Part shown: piece by piece, positions 11,225 through 23,769 of the stretch | Numbering within the stretch: the first letter of the stretch is position 1 | Layout: each line of letters opens with the position of its first letter | Assembly: GCA_028564705.1 (NCBI GenBank) | Contig: JAPXFQ010000499.1 | Span: 186,001 to 250,000 of the forward strand | Direction: 5' to 3' | Length of the DNA stretch: 64,000 bases | Source of the DNA: Apricaphanius iberus | Taxonomy: Eukaryota > Chordata > Actinopteri > Cyprinodontiformes > Aphaniidae | Program-made: the position numbers and the translations under genes | Notes under the pieces: model-generated | The model's input: only the letters and a program-made list of their open reading frames with translations | Told to the model about the DNA's origin: nothing | The model's database searches: none

Positions 11225-12635
11225 TGGGCTTAATGGGCCTCCATAGTCCCCTGGAGGACCAACCTGTATCTCCTGGTACTTCAAACCCTGTTGAAAAAAC
11301 GTTTTAAAGCATTTTAAAGGGCCTCCATGGACCAAGCAGGACCTCCAGGGACCTCCAACCAACTTTAAGGTCCAATTATCTGGGTTAAAGGAGCAACGGG
11401 GGGCTCCTGGGACCTTCAACCCACCTAAAGGCACTGTTATCTGGGTTAAAGGGCCACCATGGTCCCCTGGTGGATCAACCAGGCCCTCGTAGGACCTTGA
11501 ACCCACCTTAAAGCACCATTATCTGGGTTAAAAGAGCCACCATCCTCCCCTGTATGATAAAACAGGCCCTCCTAGGACCTTGAACACACCTTAAAGTACC
11601 ATTATCTGGGTTAAAGAGCCACCATCCTCACCTGGAGGATCAACCAGGACCTTCAATCCACCTTAAAGCACCATTATCTGGGCTAAAAGAGCCACCATCC
11701 TCCCCTGGATGATCAACCAGGCCCTCCTAGGACCTTAAACCCACCTTAAAGCACCATTATCTGGGTTAAAAGAGCCAGCATCCTCCCCTGAAGGATCAAC
11801 CAGGACCTTCAATCCAACTTAAAGCACCATTATCTGGGTTAAAAGAGCCACCGTCCTCCCCTGGATGATCAACCAGGCCCTCCTAGGACCTTGAACCCAC
11901 CTTAAAGCACCATTATCTGGGTTAAAAGAGCCACCATCCTCCCCTGGAGGATCAACCAGGACCTTCAATCCACCTTAAAGCACCATTATCTGGATTAAAA
12001 GAGCGACCATCCTCCCCTGGAGGATCAACCAGGCCCTCGTAGGACCTTTAACCCACTTTAAAGCACCATTATCTGGGTTAAAAGAGCCACCATCCTTCCC
12101 TGGAGGATCAACCAGGCCCTCCTAGGACCTTTAACCCACCTTAAAGTACCATTATTTGGGTTAAAAGAGCCACCCACCTCCCCTGGAGGATCAACCTGGA
12201 CCTTCAACCCACCTTAAAGCACCATTAACTAGGTTAAAAAAGCCACCATCCTCCCCCGGAGGATCAACCAGGACCTTCAACCCACCTTAAAGCACCATTA
12301 TCTGGGTTAAAAGAGCCACCATCCTCCCCTGGAGGATCAACCAGGACCTTCAACCCACCTTAAAGCACCATTATCTGGCTTACAAGAGCGACCATCCTCC
12401 CCTGGAGGATCAACCAGGCCCTCCTAGGACCTTCAACCCACCTTAAAGCACCATTTTCTGGGTTAAAAGATCCACCATCACCCCTGGAGGATCAACCAGG
12501 CCCTCCTAGGACCTTTAACCCACCTTAAATCACCATTATCTGGTTTAAAGGGCCACCATCCTCCACTGGAGGATAAACTAGGCCCTCCTGGGACCTTCCA
12601 CCCGGCTTATAGCACCAATATCTAGGTTGAAGGCC
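11225..12635. repeat. Minisatellite, about 17 units of roughly 73 or 83 bp
   Basis: Each unit contains CACCATTATCTGGGTTAAA, then GAGCCACCATCCTCCCCTGG, then GATCAACCAGG and ACCTTCAACCCACCTTAAAG. Units come in two lengths depending on an extra CCCTCCTAGG after GATCAACCAGG. Long and short forms alternate in the middle of the array. The first unit and the last few (from about 12560) are the most diverged, as in arrays that turn over internally. Confidence 0.9.
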
Positions 12636-12850
12636 CACTTAATTTCGTGCCTCTGGTAAGGCAGCAACTTCTCCGTTTCGCTGGTAAGGCAGGGGCCGGG
12701 AAAAGGGGGCCTCTGGCCGGCTATGTCCGGACAGAGTCTGCCGCCAACACCACCCCAACCACCATCTCCCTGGAGCTTAACACTTTGAAAATGTTTCTGT
12801 CCCTATTCTCGTGCATCTGATATGGCGGGGACCGGAACAAAGCTGTGTAT

Positions 12851-13012
12851 TGGCCGGGTCAAAAGACTGGCAAGGCCAAAATTAGGAGATTAGACATGCT
12901 TTAGTTGTTCTTGGCCGGGTCAAAAGACTGGCAAGGCCAAAATTAGGAGATTAGGCATGTTTTATTTGTTCTTGGCCGGGTCAAAAGACTGGCAAGGCCA
13001 AAATTAGGAGAT
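12851..13012. repeat. 61-bp tandem repeat, 2.7 units
   Basis: TGGCCGGGTCAAAAGACTGG begins at 12851, 12912 and 12973. The first two units are near-identical over 61 bp and the third stops after GGAGAT. It lies 200 bp beyond the minisatellite but is unrelated in sequence. Confidence 0.9.
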
Positions 13013-14289
13013 GGGGACAGTTCATTTTGTGGCCGACTTGACAAGCATATGCAAACCGGGAAACCTGAACTCCCTTGGCCCTGCGCAGAGGAAAGCCGGG
13101 GCATGACAAACGCACCACGCAAAGTTTACGTTTCTCTCTCCGTCAAAAACATGGAACCGCTCACCTCCAACACGCAGACAGACATTCTGTGACACATAGG
13201 ACCGTGGGTTCAGAATGCCATGACTTCATGCCCTGCATATGACAAGCTCAAACATCATCCTCTGGTAGGTGTAACAGAACCGTCGGGCGCTCCATCCATC
13301 CAGCTTGACTCACCAGAAAACAATTTCTCACTAATTGCTTCTGAAACAGGGGGGATAAAAAAATAAACCTAAAAGTACCTCCATACTAGACCACGGCCAA
13401 TGGCTACTCATGCCATGCAGTATAAATCTCAGATTTTTTAATCTGATTTAATCTGCTTTAAACACTGATAAAGTAATTATAGTAGGGGATTTCGATATTC
13501 ACATGGACATTGAAAGTGATAGTCTAACTGCAGCCTTTGATATTATCTTAGACTCAGTTGGCTTTACTCAGAAAGTGAGTAAAGCCAACTTTGGTCAGCA
13601 CACTTGAGACATTGTATTGACATACGGCATTGAGTGTGATGAACTAATTGTTCTCCCACATAACCCAGTCCTATCTGACCATTTTTTGATAACCTTTGAA
13701 TTTACTTTACCCAACGTTCCAAAATCGGAAAAAAAATTAATTACAGTAGAACTTTATCAGACAGTGCTGTAACAAGTTTTAAACAATCTGTTACTACTTC
13801 CTCACTGCGTTTGGCGCTAGACAGTGTAGCCCCCTTAAAAAAAAGGTAATCAGCCATAGGAGGTTGTCTCCCTGGTTTAGTGCAGAATTGTGTACATTAA
13901 AGGGACTCTAAGGAAGTTTGAAATTTTGTGCTCGCGATTGCCCCATCAGGCCAAACGCGTAACTGCAGTTTTAACGGTAAGCTCGTGCATGAGACGTGCA
14001 TGTTGTACGTGCACTCGCAAGCGATCATAAACAACTTAGTCAGCTCTATACTCGACAATTTACAGCTTTGCACGCATAACTTCGACTGAGGTAATAAATG
14101 TGATGAAAGATATTTAGACCAAATCAATTTTAGTGTATTTCTAGGATATGATACGTGGGAAGATTTGTAGCAAAGTGAATCAAGTACGAAGCCAAATAAT
14201 AAAGATAAATTAATAAATCATATTGATTAATAAATCAAATGAGTTAATTTTTTGAAGAAAAAATTACAATTAAAAAACAAATGTTAATG

Positions 14290-14870
14290 TATTTTTTTAT
14301 TCTTTTTTTTATTTATATATTACTTGAGTAATATAATGAAGCATTCCTAATCCCACTTGAGTAAAATTTTAGATGCTTCACAGAATGAAAAGCAAACATA
14401 TTTTAACCCAAAATAAACCAGACACGGAGCTACTCTGTTACAGGAAAGCTCCTGTTTCTACATATAATTTTTAATGTAATCTGAATGATAAGCTTTTTGT
14501 TTCAATTTGAGGTCAAGTGCATATACAGAAAATGCTGTAAATGGTCACTGGAAGTACATTTTACCTTGTAAGATATATTAATACCTACTGTATTAGTTTT
14601 ATATTTCATCAAATTACTTCCTCTGCTCAAAACTATTTTTTTTTGTAATCATTTTATTTTGTTTTATTTTACTCTATATGAAATACCTGAATTTACCAAG
14701 AATTTTGTGCTTAGATGTCTGATATTTTAAAAGCAGATGTTACACAGTACGCAAGCAACTTTTTTACCAAAACCTTTTTCAATGAGTATCATTTTTGACA
14801 GCTACTTTTACTCAAGTAAAGGTACTGCTATTATTACTTGAGTACAACTTTTGTGTACGCTACCCACATT
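14290..14870. repeat. hAT-like terminal repeat cluster inside the TTAA element
   Basis: Several ACTTGAGTAA words in both orientations (14322, 14356, 14808, 14836) and an end reading CAAATGTGGGTAGC on the minus strand. This is the style of fish Tol2/Tip100-type hAT termini. I could not find an 8-bp target duplication, so the boundaries are approximate. Confidence 0.4.
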
Positions 14871-15799
14871 TGTTTGTATTTTGCATCAAGGTAAAGTATT
14901 AGCAACATTGTTTTTTTCATTGTAAACGCAAAACCCTGAACAAAACACTTTATGCCTTGTTTCAGTTAAATTTATATAAAACATACATTTCATCACATTA
15001 ACCTGTAAACCTTCTTATGTTTCTTTTGAGGAATCCAGTCCAACTGATTATTCACAAGTTTCTGAGGAGAGCAGGGAGAGGAGCAGGTAGAGGGACACCA
15101 GGGTCAGCGAGCTCGGTGCACCTGCTGCATTTGCTGACTGATGCCCTCAGACCTGGAAAATAAGTACTGTAGACAGGATCCAGAAGGGTGTCTGAGCAGA
15201 CGTGCTCCTTTTAACTTATTCTTCTTGGATGAAGGAATCTTGCGTTTGGCTCAGCCGACCTGGAGTGACGTGGTGGCTCTATGTGACAGCCAAGAATCTG
15301 GATCTGGTAACCGGGAGTATCGTTACTCTGCCTAGAGTATTTAGCAACATGGATGTCTTGGCGCAGACAATCAGCTTGTGATTTTCTTCATGCTGTGTAT
15401 GGAGGATCAGGGACAAAACCCCCGACCCATTTGTGGTTTACGTTGGTTTTGAAGAAGTCCCGTTCCACAGAAACCAAAATGAAACTCATGACCAACTCAG
15501 AAATACTATTTACTTTAATTTTTATTGTAGCAAAATATTCTTGCATATTTGTATTTGTCATAATTACATACATACATTTTCTGTGTTCAGCTTAGAATGT
15601 CATCAGCTTCTGCTAGAGGATCACTTATCAAGTCCTGGAAAAGGATAAAATAAAGAAATTAGAATTATGTCATTTTCTTCCACCAAAATGGAGAAGATAT
15701 TTGGTTATCATCATTATCTCTCCTCTGCATTGCGGTGTCAGCATCAATTCGGCTGTAGGAGGAGGGATGATCCTCGAGACAGGACCCAGGGCCCTGGGG

Positions 15800-16005
15800 T
15801 CATCTGGCTGAATGCTTCTTTTTGGGAGTCCCCCGGCAGAGCTGAGAGCTGTTCACATGAACTGGAAGGTGGTTATGGTGTTTGTAGTTCAATGCTGCAA
15901 GGAATGTGCTGGCTTTATAGACGCCATATGAGAATGCTAAGTGTTTCCCCACGTACATCAAGATGTTTTTTCTGGGAAGACTCAAGCTTAGAAGTGGTCC
16001 TGCAA
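15800..16005 (-). pseudogene. possible Kolobok-type transposase C-terminal piece
   Basis: The minus frame contains KHLAFSYGVYKASTFLAALN, then YKHHNHLPVHVNSS and GTPKKKHSARW. This resembles the C-terminal block of Kolobok-like transposases as I remember it (xRxxFxAxxxNxHxxRP), and a preceding AG fits a splice acceptor near 16005. The assignment is by pattern memory only. The TTAA ends of the host element agree with it. Confidence 0.35.
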
Positions 16006-17625
16006 AGAGACAAACAAAATAAAAACTGCAAAGTCTGTAGAGAAAATAAAATCCACCATAGTGAAATATAATTTTGTGGAAGGGATCATGCAACGATACA
16101 GATGCTAGTATTAGGGTGACATTGTTCTAATTTCAGCCAGAGCAAAAACTACAAACTGTCTTGGTGTTCATTCTCTTTTTTTTGTTGTAGAAGTATCCAG
16201 TAAATTATTTTACAAAAATTACAAGAAGAAAAAAAATAGCAGAATATAATAATATAGGAGCAAAATATGACAATAACTGATATATACACACATATACACA
16301 TTTAAGAGAGAATAATTTGTTACTTATACACTTGTTTTCAAAACTATTGGATCATCTAAAGCTTCATCCTGTTGATCCATTGAGTTGATGCTATACAGAA
16401 AAAAAAGCCTATAGCCTACATAAATTACAAAAACAGGGTAACTGTTCAAACAGAAACCTATTTATTTTTTGTCATGAGGAGAACAACAACCAGGAACAGG
16501 AGTTGCATTTTGTTTACTTTATAATTACCTATCAGACTCCCCTGCAGTGACTGAACTGTCGAATAGGTCCCTCCAAACGCTGCTGTAGATGGCTGTGCAG
16601 CCTTGATGAACTGACCTTCCCAAACCTAAAACAAAAGAGACACTTTTACCGCTCCAACCGTAATGTGCACACGTTTACAAATGACAGTCAATAATATATA
16701 CACGTTTTCAGATTAGCGACATAGTTCTACAAAGTTTAGATACTCCGGTAAAGTTAGAACTTTTTTTCTCATAATCCCAACAAATTAGCTAAACAATGTT
16801 CACTTGTGAGCACGACAGACAGGCAGCCTAAAACATGTTCCTACTGCGGACGAAGTACACAAACCCCCGCTTTGAACGCGTATTTAGTAAAGATTCCTTA
16901 CCTTTCAAGCAAACATGACCCCAGCTGCAGGTCTTTTCTCATACCGAGAGATTCAGCGCTCTCCTCTCAAATGCCGCCCGCACCGATGTTTACTCTGGCT
17001 CTTTGCCTACATCGATCCGACTCGTGTTTCTCCCTCTTTGTAGCGCTGTAATAAACTCTTGGTTATCTTGGGCTGGAGTGTTGGTGGTGCTTGAAGCAGC
17101 TCTCTTCTTCTCGGCAGAATCATAGGGCAGAATCCATTCTTCCAACGCTATCCCTGCTACAGTTTTAGCTGCAGGAAGCGATAGAACGTGAACGCACATG
17201 ACGTCGTCACACATTAGGAGGCGCAGAGGGATCGCTACTTTTTCGACCCGAACAGTAACAAAAAATTATTAATAAAGTTATTTTACAGGCATATAGAAGC
17301 AACCATGGTGAAAAGCCCAAGGCTCGTTTTACTGACCAGGTCATCGCTGGATTATGTTTGAGGAAGAAATTTTGCAGCTCTTTACATTTATTTGCTGTTA
17401 AACTTCCTTAGAGTCGCTTTAAAGCAGAATACTAGGAAACTGGAGAGAAAATGGCACTATACACACTTAAAAGATTCCTTTCTAACCAGGAAAAATTGTC
17501 TACTACTTTAAAAAAAATGCCCTTCGACAAGCTAGAACAGCATATTTCTTGTCATTAATAGAGGTAAATAAAAACAATCCTACACTTGCCAAACTTACAA
17601 AGAGTCATAGCTCTGTTGCCCCAAC

Positions 17626-18030
17626 TGTTGGGGTAAAAAATAGTGGTTTAACCTAGAAAGAATCACACACAGGGGTCGGAGAGAAATTGAAGTTAAATGA
17701 GCTCTGCAAATGGGAGATAAAATAAAGTTCTGCAGAGGGAGACCAGGAAGATACTCTGGTTGACTGTGTGTCTGTTCTCCTCTCAGCTTCTCAGACAGTC
17801 TCCCAGCTCTGTGTCCTGATCACACAGCTCTGTCACCTGGTCTCAAAATGCCCTTCCACTGCAGTCTCTCTTTATTTGGTCAAACTTCATTAGCATCTTA
17901 AAATAACAGGGTGTATACCAGGGAACATATGGTTGAAACCAAATGACATTTAAAAAGTGCATTTAAACTATGTGATAAAGAAATACACCCTAAGAAAATA
18001 ATAATACAACATAATTATTTTTCCCTAACA
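17626..18030 (-). repeat. Solo LTR, copy 1
   Basis: Begins TGTTGGGG, ends CCCTAACA, and is flanked by a perfect 5-bp duplication CCAAC (17621-17625, 18031-18035). It is the reverse-complement sister of the solo LTR at 37231-37639. The AATAAA signal is read on the minus strand. No internal retroviral sequence remains, as after LTR-LTR recombination. It interrupts the L2. Confidence 0.9.
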
Positions 18031-18289
18031 CCAACTATTCCCCTTCTCTCAGTAGTGATGATTTTATGGGATTCTTCATGAGTTAAATAAATTATATTAA
18101 AATAAAATAATTGGCATTCTCCCGAACAAGATTAGCTCTCTTCCAGTAAATAAGGCAGTATCAGAGAGAACTATAGAATCATGTTTACATCTGTACCATT
18201 TTGATTCTGTTGAACTTTCGGAATTATCACAAATATTAGCTTCATCTAAACCAGCGGTGTCAACCTAATTTTCATTTTGGGCCAAATCA

Positions 18290-18890
18290 AGCTGATTTCG
18301 AATTTCGAGGAGAACTGGCCGCCTCTGAAACAAAACTCTGGAAACACCTCCACGCCCGTTCCCAGGAGACAGAAAAGGCAGAGGAGGAAGCTTCCGTCAT
18401 CATTCTCTCCCCCTGGAATTCCCCTAAAGAACAGATTTATAGCCTTAGACTCCCTGCAGGACACAGCCTCTGCCACCAGTCAACGCCACCAGGAGAATTC
18501 AAGGAATACCGCTATGGATGGAAAAAAAGCCAAAAGAAAAAAAAGCTAAGGTTCTGATTATTCATGATGGCTCCATAAATGGGATTGAAAACGTCTGTAA
18601 CCACAACACAAACATCCACTGTTTCCCAAGTTACACTATAAGAGAAATTATGGAAAAGATCCCGTCTATTCTTGCTCTTCACCCTGGAATGCACACACTG
18701 ATCATACATGCTGGCACTTATAAATCAGCCTACCTCAGAGTGAAGTCTTAAGAGCTGATGTATCACAACTGCTCTTGGCCCTTAATCAGCTCAACATCTC
18801 AAACACCTGGTTGTCTGGCCCAGTTCCAGAAGGTAAGGATGAACGGTTTTCTAGATTTAGGTCTCTTCACAAATGGATGAAAACACCGAT
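18290..18890 (+). pseudogene. L2/CR1 ORF1 with SGNH-esterase domain
   Basis: The first frame (18277-18549) gives a proline/arginine-rich linker with IPLKNRFIALDSL. After a frameshift near 18545 the second frame reads KVLIIHDGSINGIEN, where active esterases have GDS, then HCFPSYTIREIMEKIPSIL, HTLIIHAGTYKS (normally HxGTND) and ISNTWLSGPVPEGKDERFSR. This matches the esterase-type ORF1 protein of fish L2/CR1 LINEs. The nucleophile context and the catalytic Asp after GT are altered. It stops where a different repeat begins at 18893. Confidence 0.65.
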
Positions 18891-18892
18891 AT

Positions 18893-19080
18893 TTCTTGCA
18901 TCCTTCCATTGTCAATTGTATGCTGATGTTATCTGCCTGTGCTTTCCTGCTCAATGTCCTGTTTTCTGTGACCCAATCAAGAGCTGACTCTGCAAAATAC
19001 CTTAAAAACAATCTTAAAAGTACAATTAAAAAGTATAGTACCTAAAACACCTTGAAATCCCTATCATAATCTCATAAAAA
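18893..19080 (+). repeat. Repeat R, copy 1 (LTR-like)
   Basis: Shares CATCCTTCCATTGTCAATTG and the stretch through GCAAAATACC with the minus-strand segment at about 26155-26325, roughly 85% identical by eye. Copy 2 continues to an AATAAA and an LTR-like 3' end; this copy is truncated. Confidence 0.6.
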
Positions 19081-19629
19081 TATGAGCTCATCTTAAATAT
19101 TCATGATCAGAGTTAACATGGATAGATTACGGTCAGCAATCACTTCTTCATCTATTTAAAAATATATTTTTTACAGCCTCACCTTTTCAACTCAAATTTG
19201 GTCATACTATGAAAAAGAGGACGCAGATTTAATAAACTATTTAATTTAAAATAAAATTTAGATATATTCATCTGACTCTTGAATGTGTGCACTGCTGTTT
19301 TTCTTCGCTCGCTCACCTTACTGATAGGTCACTTATAAACAATACATCCAGGAGGACCAACTCTTCAATAGTGACTGAACTCCTATAGGAGCCAAAATGG
19401 TATTGTTTTCAGTAAGCAAGAGGATCTAATCTTCAAAATGAGTCGGAATTCTCGACGCACGACGTCACATCGCCTGCTTCAAAAACCATTTAATTACTCT
19501 TTATGTTTACTTTCTTTTCAATGTACTATGTTTAATTCAGTTTCTTCTACTTTATTTTTCTTATTCATCATTTACTTTTAAATAATACTTTATACTTGAG
19601 TTTTAATCACAAGACTCCTCAACATCCGC
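19081..19629. other. AT-rich sequence, nothing recognised
   Basis: No frame or terminus recognised. Confidence 0.4.
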
Positions 19630-20031
19630 AGACAGTCCCGCATGATCTGCCTAAGGAGCGCGTTGATGGCGGGTTCAGTCATCTTGTGAAGCAAACAAGG
19701 AAGTGCAGCAACTTCCAACAACACTCCGCGGTCAATTATCCTGCAATTTGTTTCCAGGGTGGTCCGAGATGACGTATGGAATCGATCGAGAGATGCTAGA
19801 GTTTGTAAGGAAATGCACATCCACTTCAAGGAGGACTTCTCTAAGGAGGACCGGGAGGCGAGGGCCAAACTGTGGCCGCTGGTCCAGGAGGCGCAAAAGA
19901 GGGGACAGAGAGCGTTCCTGAAGGAGGGTTACGCACTGATTGATAACCGAAGAGTGGACCCACAAGAAGTTATACTCAGTGAGAGTTTGTGTTTCACTAG
20001 TTTCCTGTTCTTGGTGTGGAATGCTACTTGA
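19630..20031 (+). pseudogene. LINE ORF1 protein, C-terminal part
   Basis: The frame at 19759-20031 reads VRDDVWNRSRDARVCKEMHI, HFKEDFSKEDREARAKLWPL, then GYALIDNRRV. This is the C-terminal domain of L1-type ORF1 RNA-binding proteins (F..DFS...R..L.P). The preceding part (19630-19760) is in another frame, diverged from the sister copy. The N-terminal coiled coil is missing here but present in the sister. Confidence 0.7.
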
Positions 20032-20106
20032 ATCGTCTGTCAAGGACAATACTGTTCATTCCTGCGCATCTTTTTGAGTTGTTGTGTTATACATCTTAGA
20101 TAAGGT

Positions 20107-23100
20107 ATGTTTTCCTTATTATCTTTGAACACTAGGGGACTAAAAAACAGTGTTAAGCGAAAAGCCATTTTTTTGTTTTGTAAGGAGAAGAAAGCAAACT
20201 GTGTATTTCTGCAGGAGACTCATTCCGTTGAAGAAGATGTCAACTTTTTGAAATTGCAATGGGGCGATTCTATTTATGTTAGTCATGGAACCTCTCATTC
20301 AGCTGGAGTGATGATACTTTTAAACAAATTCCCCGGTAAGGTCATAAGTCATTTTCGGGACATCCATTGCCATTGGCTGATATTAGTAATGGAGTTTAAT
20401 GTTGAAAACTTTATTTTGATTTGTGTCTATGGTCATAATGAAAGAGCTAAAAACAAAATTCTATTTTCAGACCTGGGTAAACGGATTCTAGACTAAAAAC
20501 TTTCTTTTCTGACTGATAATGTTATTATTGGAGGTGACTTTAATCTAGTGCCAGACCTTTGGTTAGACAGAAACGCACCGAGAACACTGGGTCATAAGTT
20601 TGATGATATAATCTCCGACTTAATTAATAGGTTAAATTTAGTTGATTATTGGAGAGTTAAAAACCCAGGGACTAGTCAATTTACATGGTTTAATGCTTCA
20701 GGAAACGGACAATGTTCAAGACTTGATCATTGGCTAGTATCTTCATCGTTGGTAAATTGTATTGACCATTGCACTATCTCCGCTTCACCCTTAACTGATC
20801 ATTGTGTTGTCTCTCTGTCCCTCAAGTGGACTAGGCCAGGACCAGACTTAATTCGACTTTGGAGATTTAATAATATGGTTTTTGAAAACTCCATTTTTAG
20901 CAACAAAGTTAGACAATTAATAACTGAGATTGATGTTTTGGAAATGTCCCCTGTGAGTAAGTGGGAATGGTTTAAGTTTAAAATAAAAGATCTTGCAATA
21001 GAGGTGAGTAAAAGCACCTTAAAAGTAAAACGGCTGAAACAACAAAATATTTTAAAAAGAATTAACAACCTTTGTCAAAAGATGGATTTGTCCTCAGAGG
21101 AGTTACTTGAGTTAAATAAGTTACAGAGAGAGTTAGATATTTTGTATGTTGAAAAAGCTAAAGGTGCTTTTATAAGATCACGAGCTCGCTGGATTGAAGA
21201 GGGAGAAAAGAATACTTCTTATTTTTATAATCTTGAAAAACAAAGGCAATAGAAAAAGCAAATAACCAAATTATCAGTGAACAATTTTGTTTATGAAGAC
21301 CCAAGTGACATTAATAGGGAAATACATATTTTTTATTCTATATTATATGACTCAAAACATTCTGAATCCGATTGTGTTACTTTATTTGATAACATTAGAG
21401 AATTAAACAAAAACTGTGAAATAGAGTTCAAACAATTCATGGAGGAAGATTTAAAAATTGAAGAGTTGGATGCTGCTGTAGTAAAGATGTCCTCTGGTAA
21501 ATCTCCTGGAATGGATGGTTTAACCGCAGAATTTTGCAAATTCCTTTGGACAGATATTAGAAATTTGTCATACGAAACTTTTTTAGATTGTATTTCAACT
21601 GGTAGTCTTTCCAACACAATGAGACATGGTTTAATTACCTTAATCCCTAAACCAAACAAAGACAGTTTATATCTGGATAACTGGAGGCCGATCACTTTGT
21701 TATGCAATGACTATAAAATTCTAGCTCATGTTTTTGCAGAACGGTTGAACAGAGGACTCAAAGATGTAGTGGATGAATGCCAGTCAGCGTTTGTCAAAGG
21801 AAGGAATATTCATAATCATATCAGGTTAATCATTGATTTATTGGATTATTGTGATTATGTTGATCCCAATAGTTTCATTTTATTTCTTGATTTCTATAAA
21901 GCTTTTGACACGCTAGAACATTCCTTTTTAATTGATGCTCTGAAATTTTTAGGATTTGGTGATAAATTCTGCAATATTATTAAAATGTTCTACAACGATA
22001 TTTATAGTTCAGTTTCCTTAAACCCTGGTATTACTCCCCGTTTTTTAGTTAAAAGAGGTATCCGTCAAGGTTGTCCCATCTCCCCCAAACTCTTTATTTT
22101 AGCAACTCAACTACTAACCATCCTCTTAAATTATAGTGATAATATTCATGGTATCTCTATTTTTGATAAGCAGTACAAAATTAGTCAGTTTGCAGATGAT
22201 ACTGCATTGTTTCTTAAAAATGAAAGAGAAGTTCTTAAAGCTCTAAACAGAATTCAATTGTTTTCCAATGCATCAGTTCTAAAACTTAATATTACTAAGT
22301 GTGAAATTCTCCCCATTCATTCATGTCCATACCAAACTATTGAAGCAATTAAGGTAGTTAATGAAGTTAAATATCTGGGTCTTGTACTGTCTAAAAACGT
22401 TTTGAGGAAGGAGGAAATCAACATTTCAAAGCTGGTAACTGATATGAAAAAGAGTTTAAGTCGCTGGCTGACGAGAGATTTAACTATATTTGGAAGGAAT
22501 CTATTAACTAAAGCAGAGGGCATTTCAAAGATCATCTATCCGTGTTATTCTTTGCACATTTCCCCTCTAAACATCAAGAAAGCTAACTCCCAATTGGTTA
22601 AAAGTAATGATAAAAGTGGTATTCGTGCTTTGGATTTTGAAGCTATGGTCGGTACGTTTCGAATGAATTGGTTAAAAGCTCTTTTGGTTGATAAAAGCTC
22701 AATGTGGTTTCATATTCCAAAATCAATTTTCAAACAATTAGGAGGAATTGATTTCCTTTTGAAATGCGACTTCGAAATCAATAAGATTCCAATAATTTTG
22801 TCCAAATTCCATCAGCAGATTCTTCAATTTTGGAAGATGATTTTCAATCACAATTTTACTCCCCATGGATCAACTTTATGGAACAATAGAATAGTGTTAA
22901 TCAGTAGGAAAACGGTTTTCAAACAAGATTGGTTTGACAGGCAAATTCTATATGTTAAAGACATGTTGAATGATGAAGGTAATTTGTTAACGTATGCTTC
23001 CTTTACAAATAAGTACCAGCTCTCATGTACTCTTAGAGATTTTAACAAAATATGTCGAGCTATTCCAAGTGCTTTGATTCATCTAATTAGGAATACCTTG

Positions 23101-23769
23101 TTGATTTCTCGTAATTTGGTTATATCATCACCTAAATTACAAATTGCAGAATTTAATGGCTCAGATTTTAAACTTACAAACAAAATTTTGAACAATTGTT
23201 TTAAAGAAAAAAATTAGCATGTCCATAACTGAGCTTCTTTTAGGTTATTTTCACATTTAGACAGTCAAAATACACTTGTTAAAGCACATTCAAAGTATGT
23301 GAAATGGCCGATCCTGCCTAAAGTCAAAGAAACCCATTTTAAAATTATTAACAAGATCTATCCCGTCTCTGAATTTCTTTAAAATAGGTTTAAATTTGAT
23401 ATTGATCCCTGTTGTTTTTGTGACTCAAATGATGAAACTTTGGAACACTTATTTTTTTCCTGCAGTTTTTCTAAGAATTTTTGGACGCAAATAAGAAATT
23501 GGATAAATTTGAAACTGAACATTCCTCCTTTTAGAATTATTGATATTCTTCTTTTCATGGAAAATCTTGACCATTGCTCTGAAGATGTCAACATCATTGT
23601 TTTACTGGGGATGTACCATATTCACTGTTCCAAGTGGAGAGGTTCTAAACCATCCTTCCTGTGCTTTATTAACGAATTCAAACTGTTTTACTCCTCATTG
23701 AAAAGAATACAGTCTCTTAAGTCTGCAAAGCTAATTTCCAAACAAATTTCTTTATGGTTGTTGTTTTAG
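20107..23769 (+). pseudogene. LINE ORF2: endonuclease, reverse transcriptase, C-terminal finger
   Basis: Starts ATG at 20107 with the endonuclease (NTRGLKN, FLQETHS carrying the catalytic Glu, then IIGGDFNLVPD, LDHWLVSS, TDHCVV). In-frame stops fall at 20494 and 21250. A 646-codon open stretch, 21277-23217, holds RT: GKSPGMDGLTAEF, ITLIPKPNKDSLYLDNWRPI, FLDFYKAFDT, RGIRQGCPISP, QFADDTALFL. After stops at 23215 and about 23380 the C-terminus shows CCFCDSNDETLEHLFFSC, the Cys/His motif. The wording resembles the Tx1 branch of L1. Both endonuclease-side stops are also present in the inverted copy. Not functional as it stands. Confidence 0.85.

Larger units (their letters stand above)
13901..17418. 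mobile_element. TTAA-target DNA transposon, Kolobok-like
   Basis: Terminal inverted repeats AGGGACTCTAAGGAAGTTT and AGCGACTCTAAGGAAGTTT (18 of 19 identical), flanked on both sides by TTAA (13897-13900, 17419-17422). TTAA targets are used by piggyBac and Kolobok. The ends lack the CCC start of piggyBac, favouring Kolobok. The 3.5-kb interior contains scattered minus-strand exon-like pieces (15800-16005, 16540-16630, 16990-17214) but no complete transposase. Confidence 0.8.
13430..18255 (+). mobile_element. L2-type LINE split by two later insertions
   Basis: Three L2 segments read through on the plus strand. 13430-13900 holds the end of the endonuclease: VIIVGDFDIHMD (Asn of GDFN changed to Asp), DSVGFTQKV, LSDHFLITFEF. 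17419-17625 continues with NTRKLERKWHYTHLKD. 18036-18255 continues with LLSSDDFMGFF and reaches the segment just before RT, stopping at SSKPA. Removing the TTAA transposon (13901-17418) leaves one TTAA and a continuous reading frame. Removing the solo LTR (17626-18030) does the same, allowing for its CCAAC duplication. RT itself is absent. Confidence 0.8.

Noticed and set aside
11225..12635. Possible CRISPR array
   Set aside because: Units are directly tandem with no variable spacers of fixed length, no cas genes are present and the context is eukaryotic.
18252..18290. hAT element starting CAGCGGTGTCAA
   Set aside because: Resembles a hAT terminus, but only about 30 bp fit. No matching end or 8-bp duplication was found before L2 ORF1 begins.
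20799..21068. Minus frames opposite LINE ORF2
   Set aside because: Mirrored in the inverted copy only because the DNA is the same; no domain. They are shadows of ORF2.
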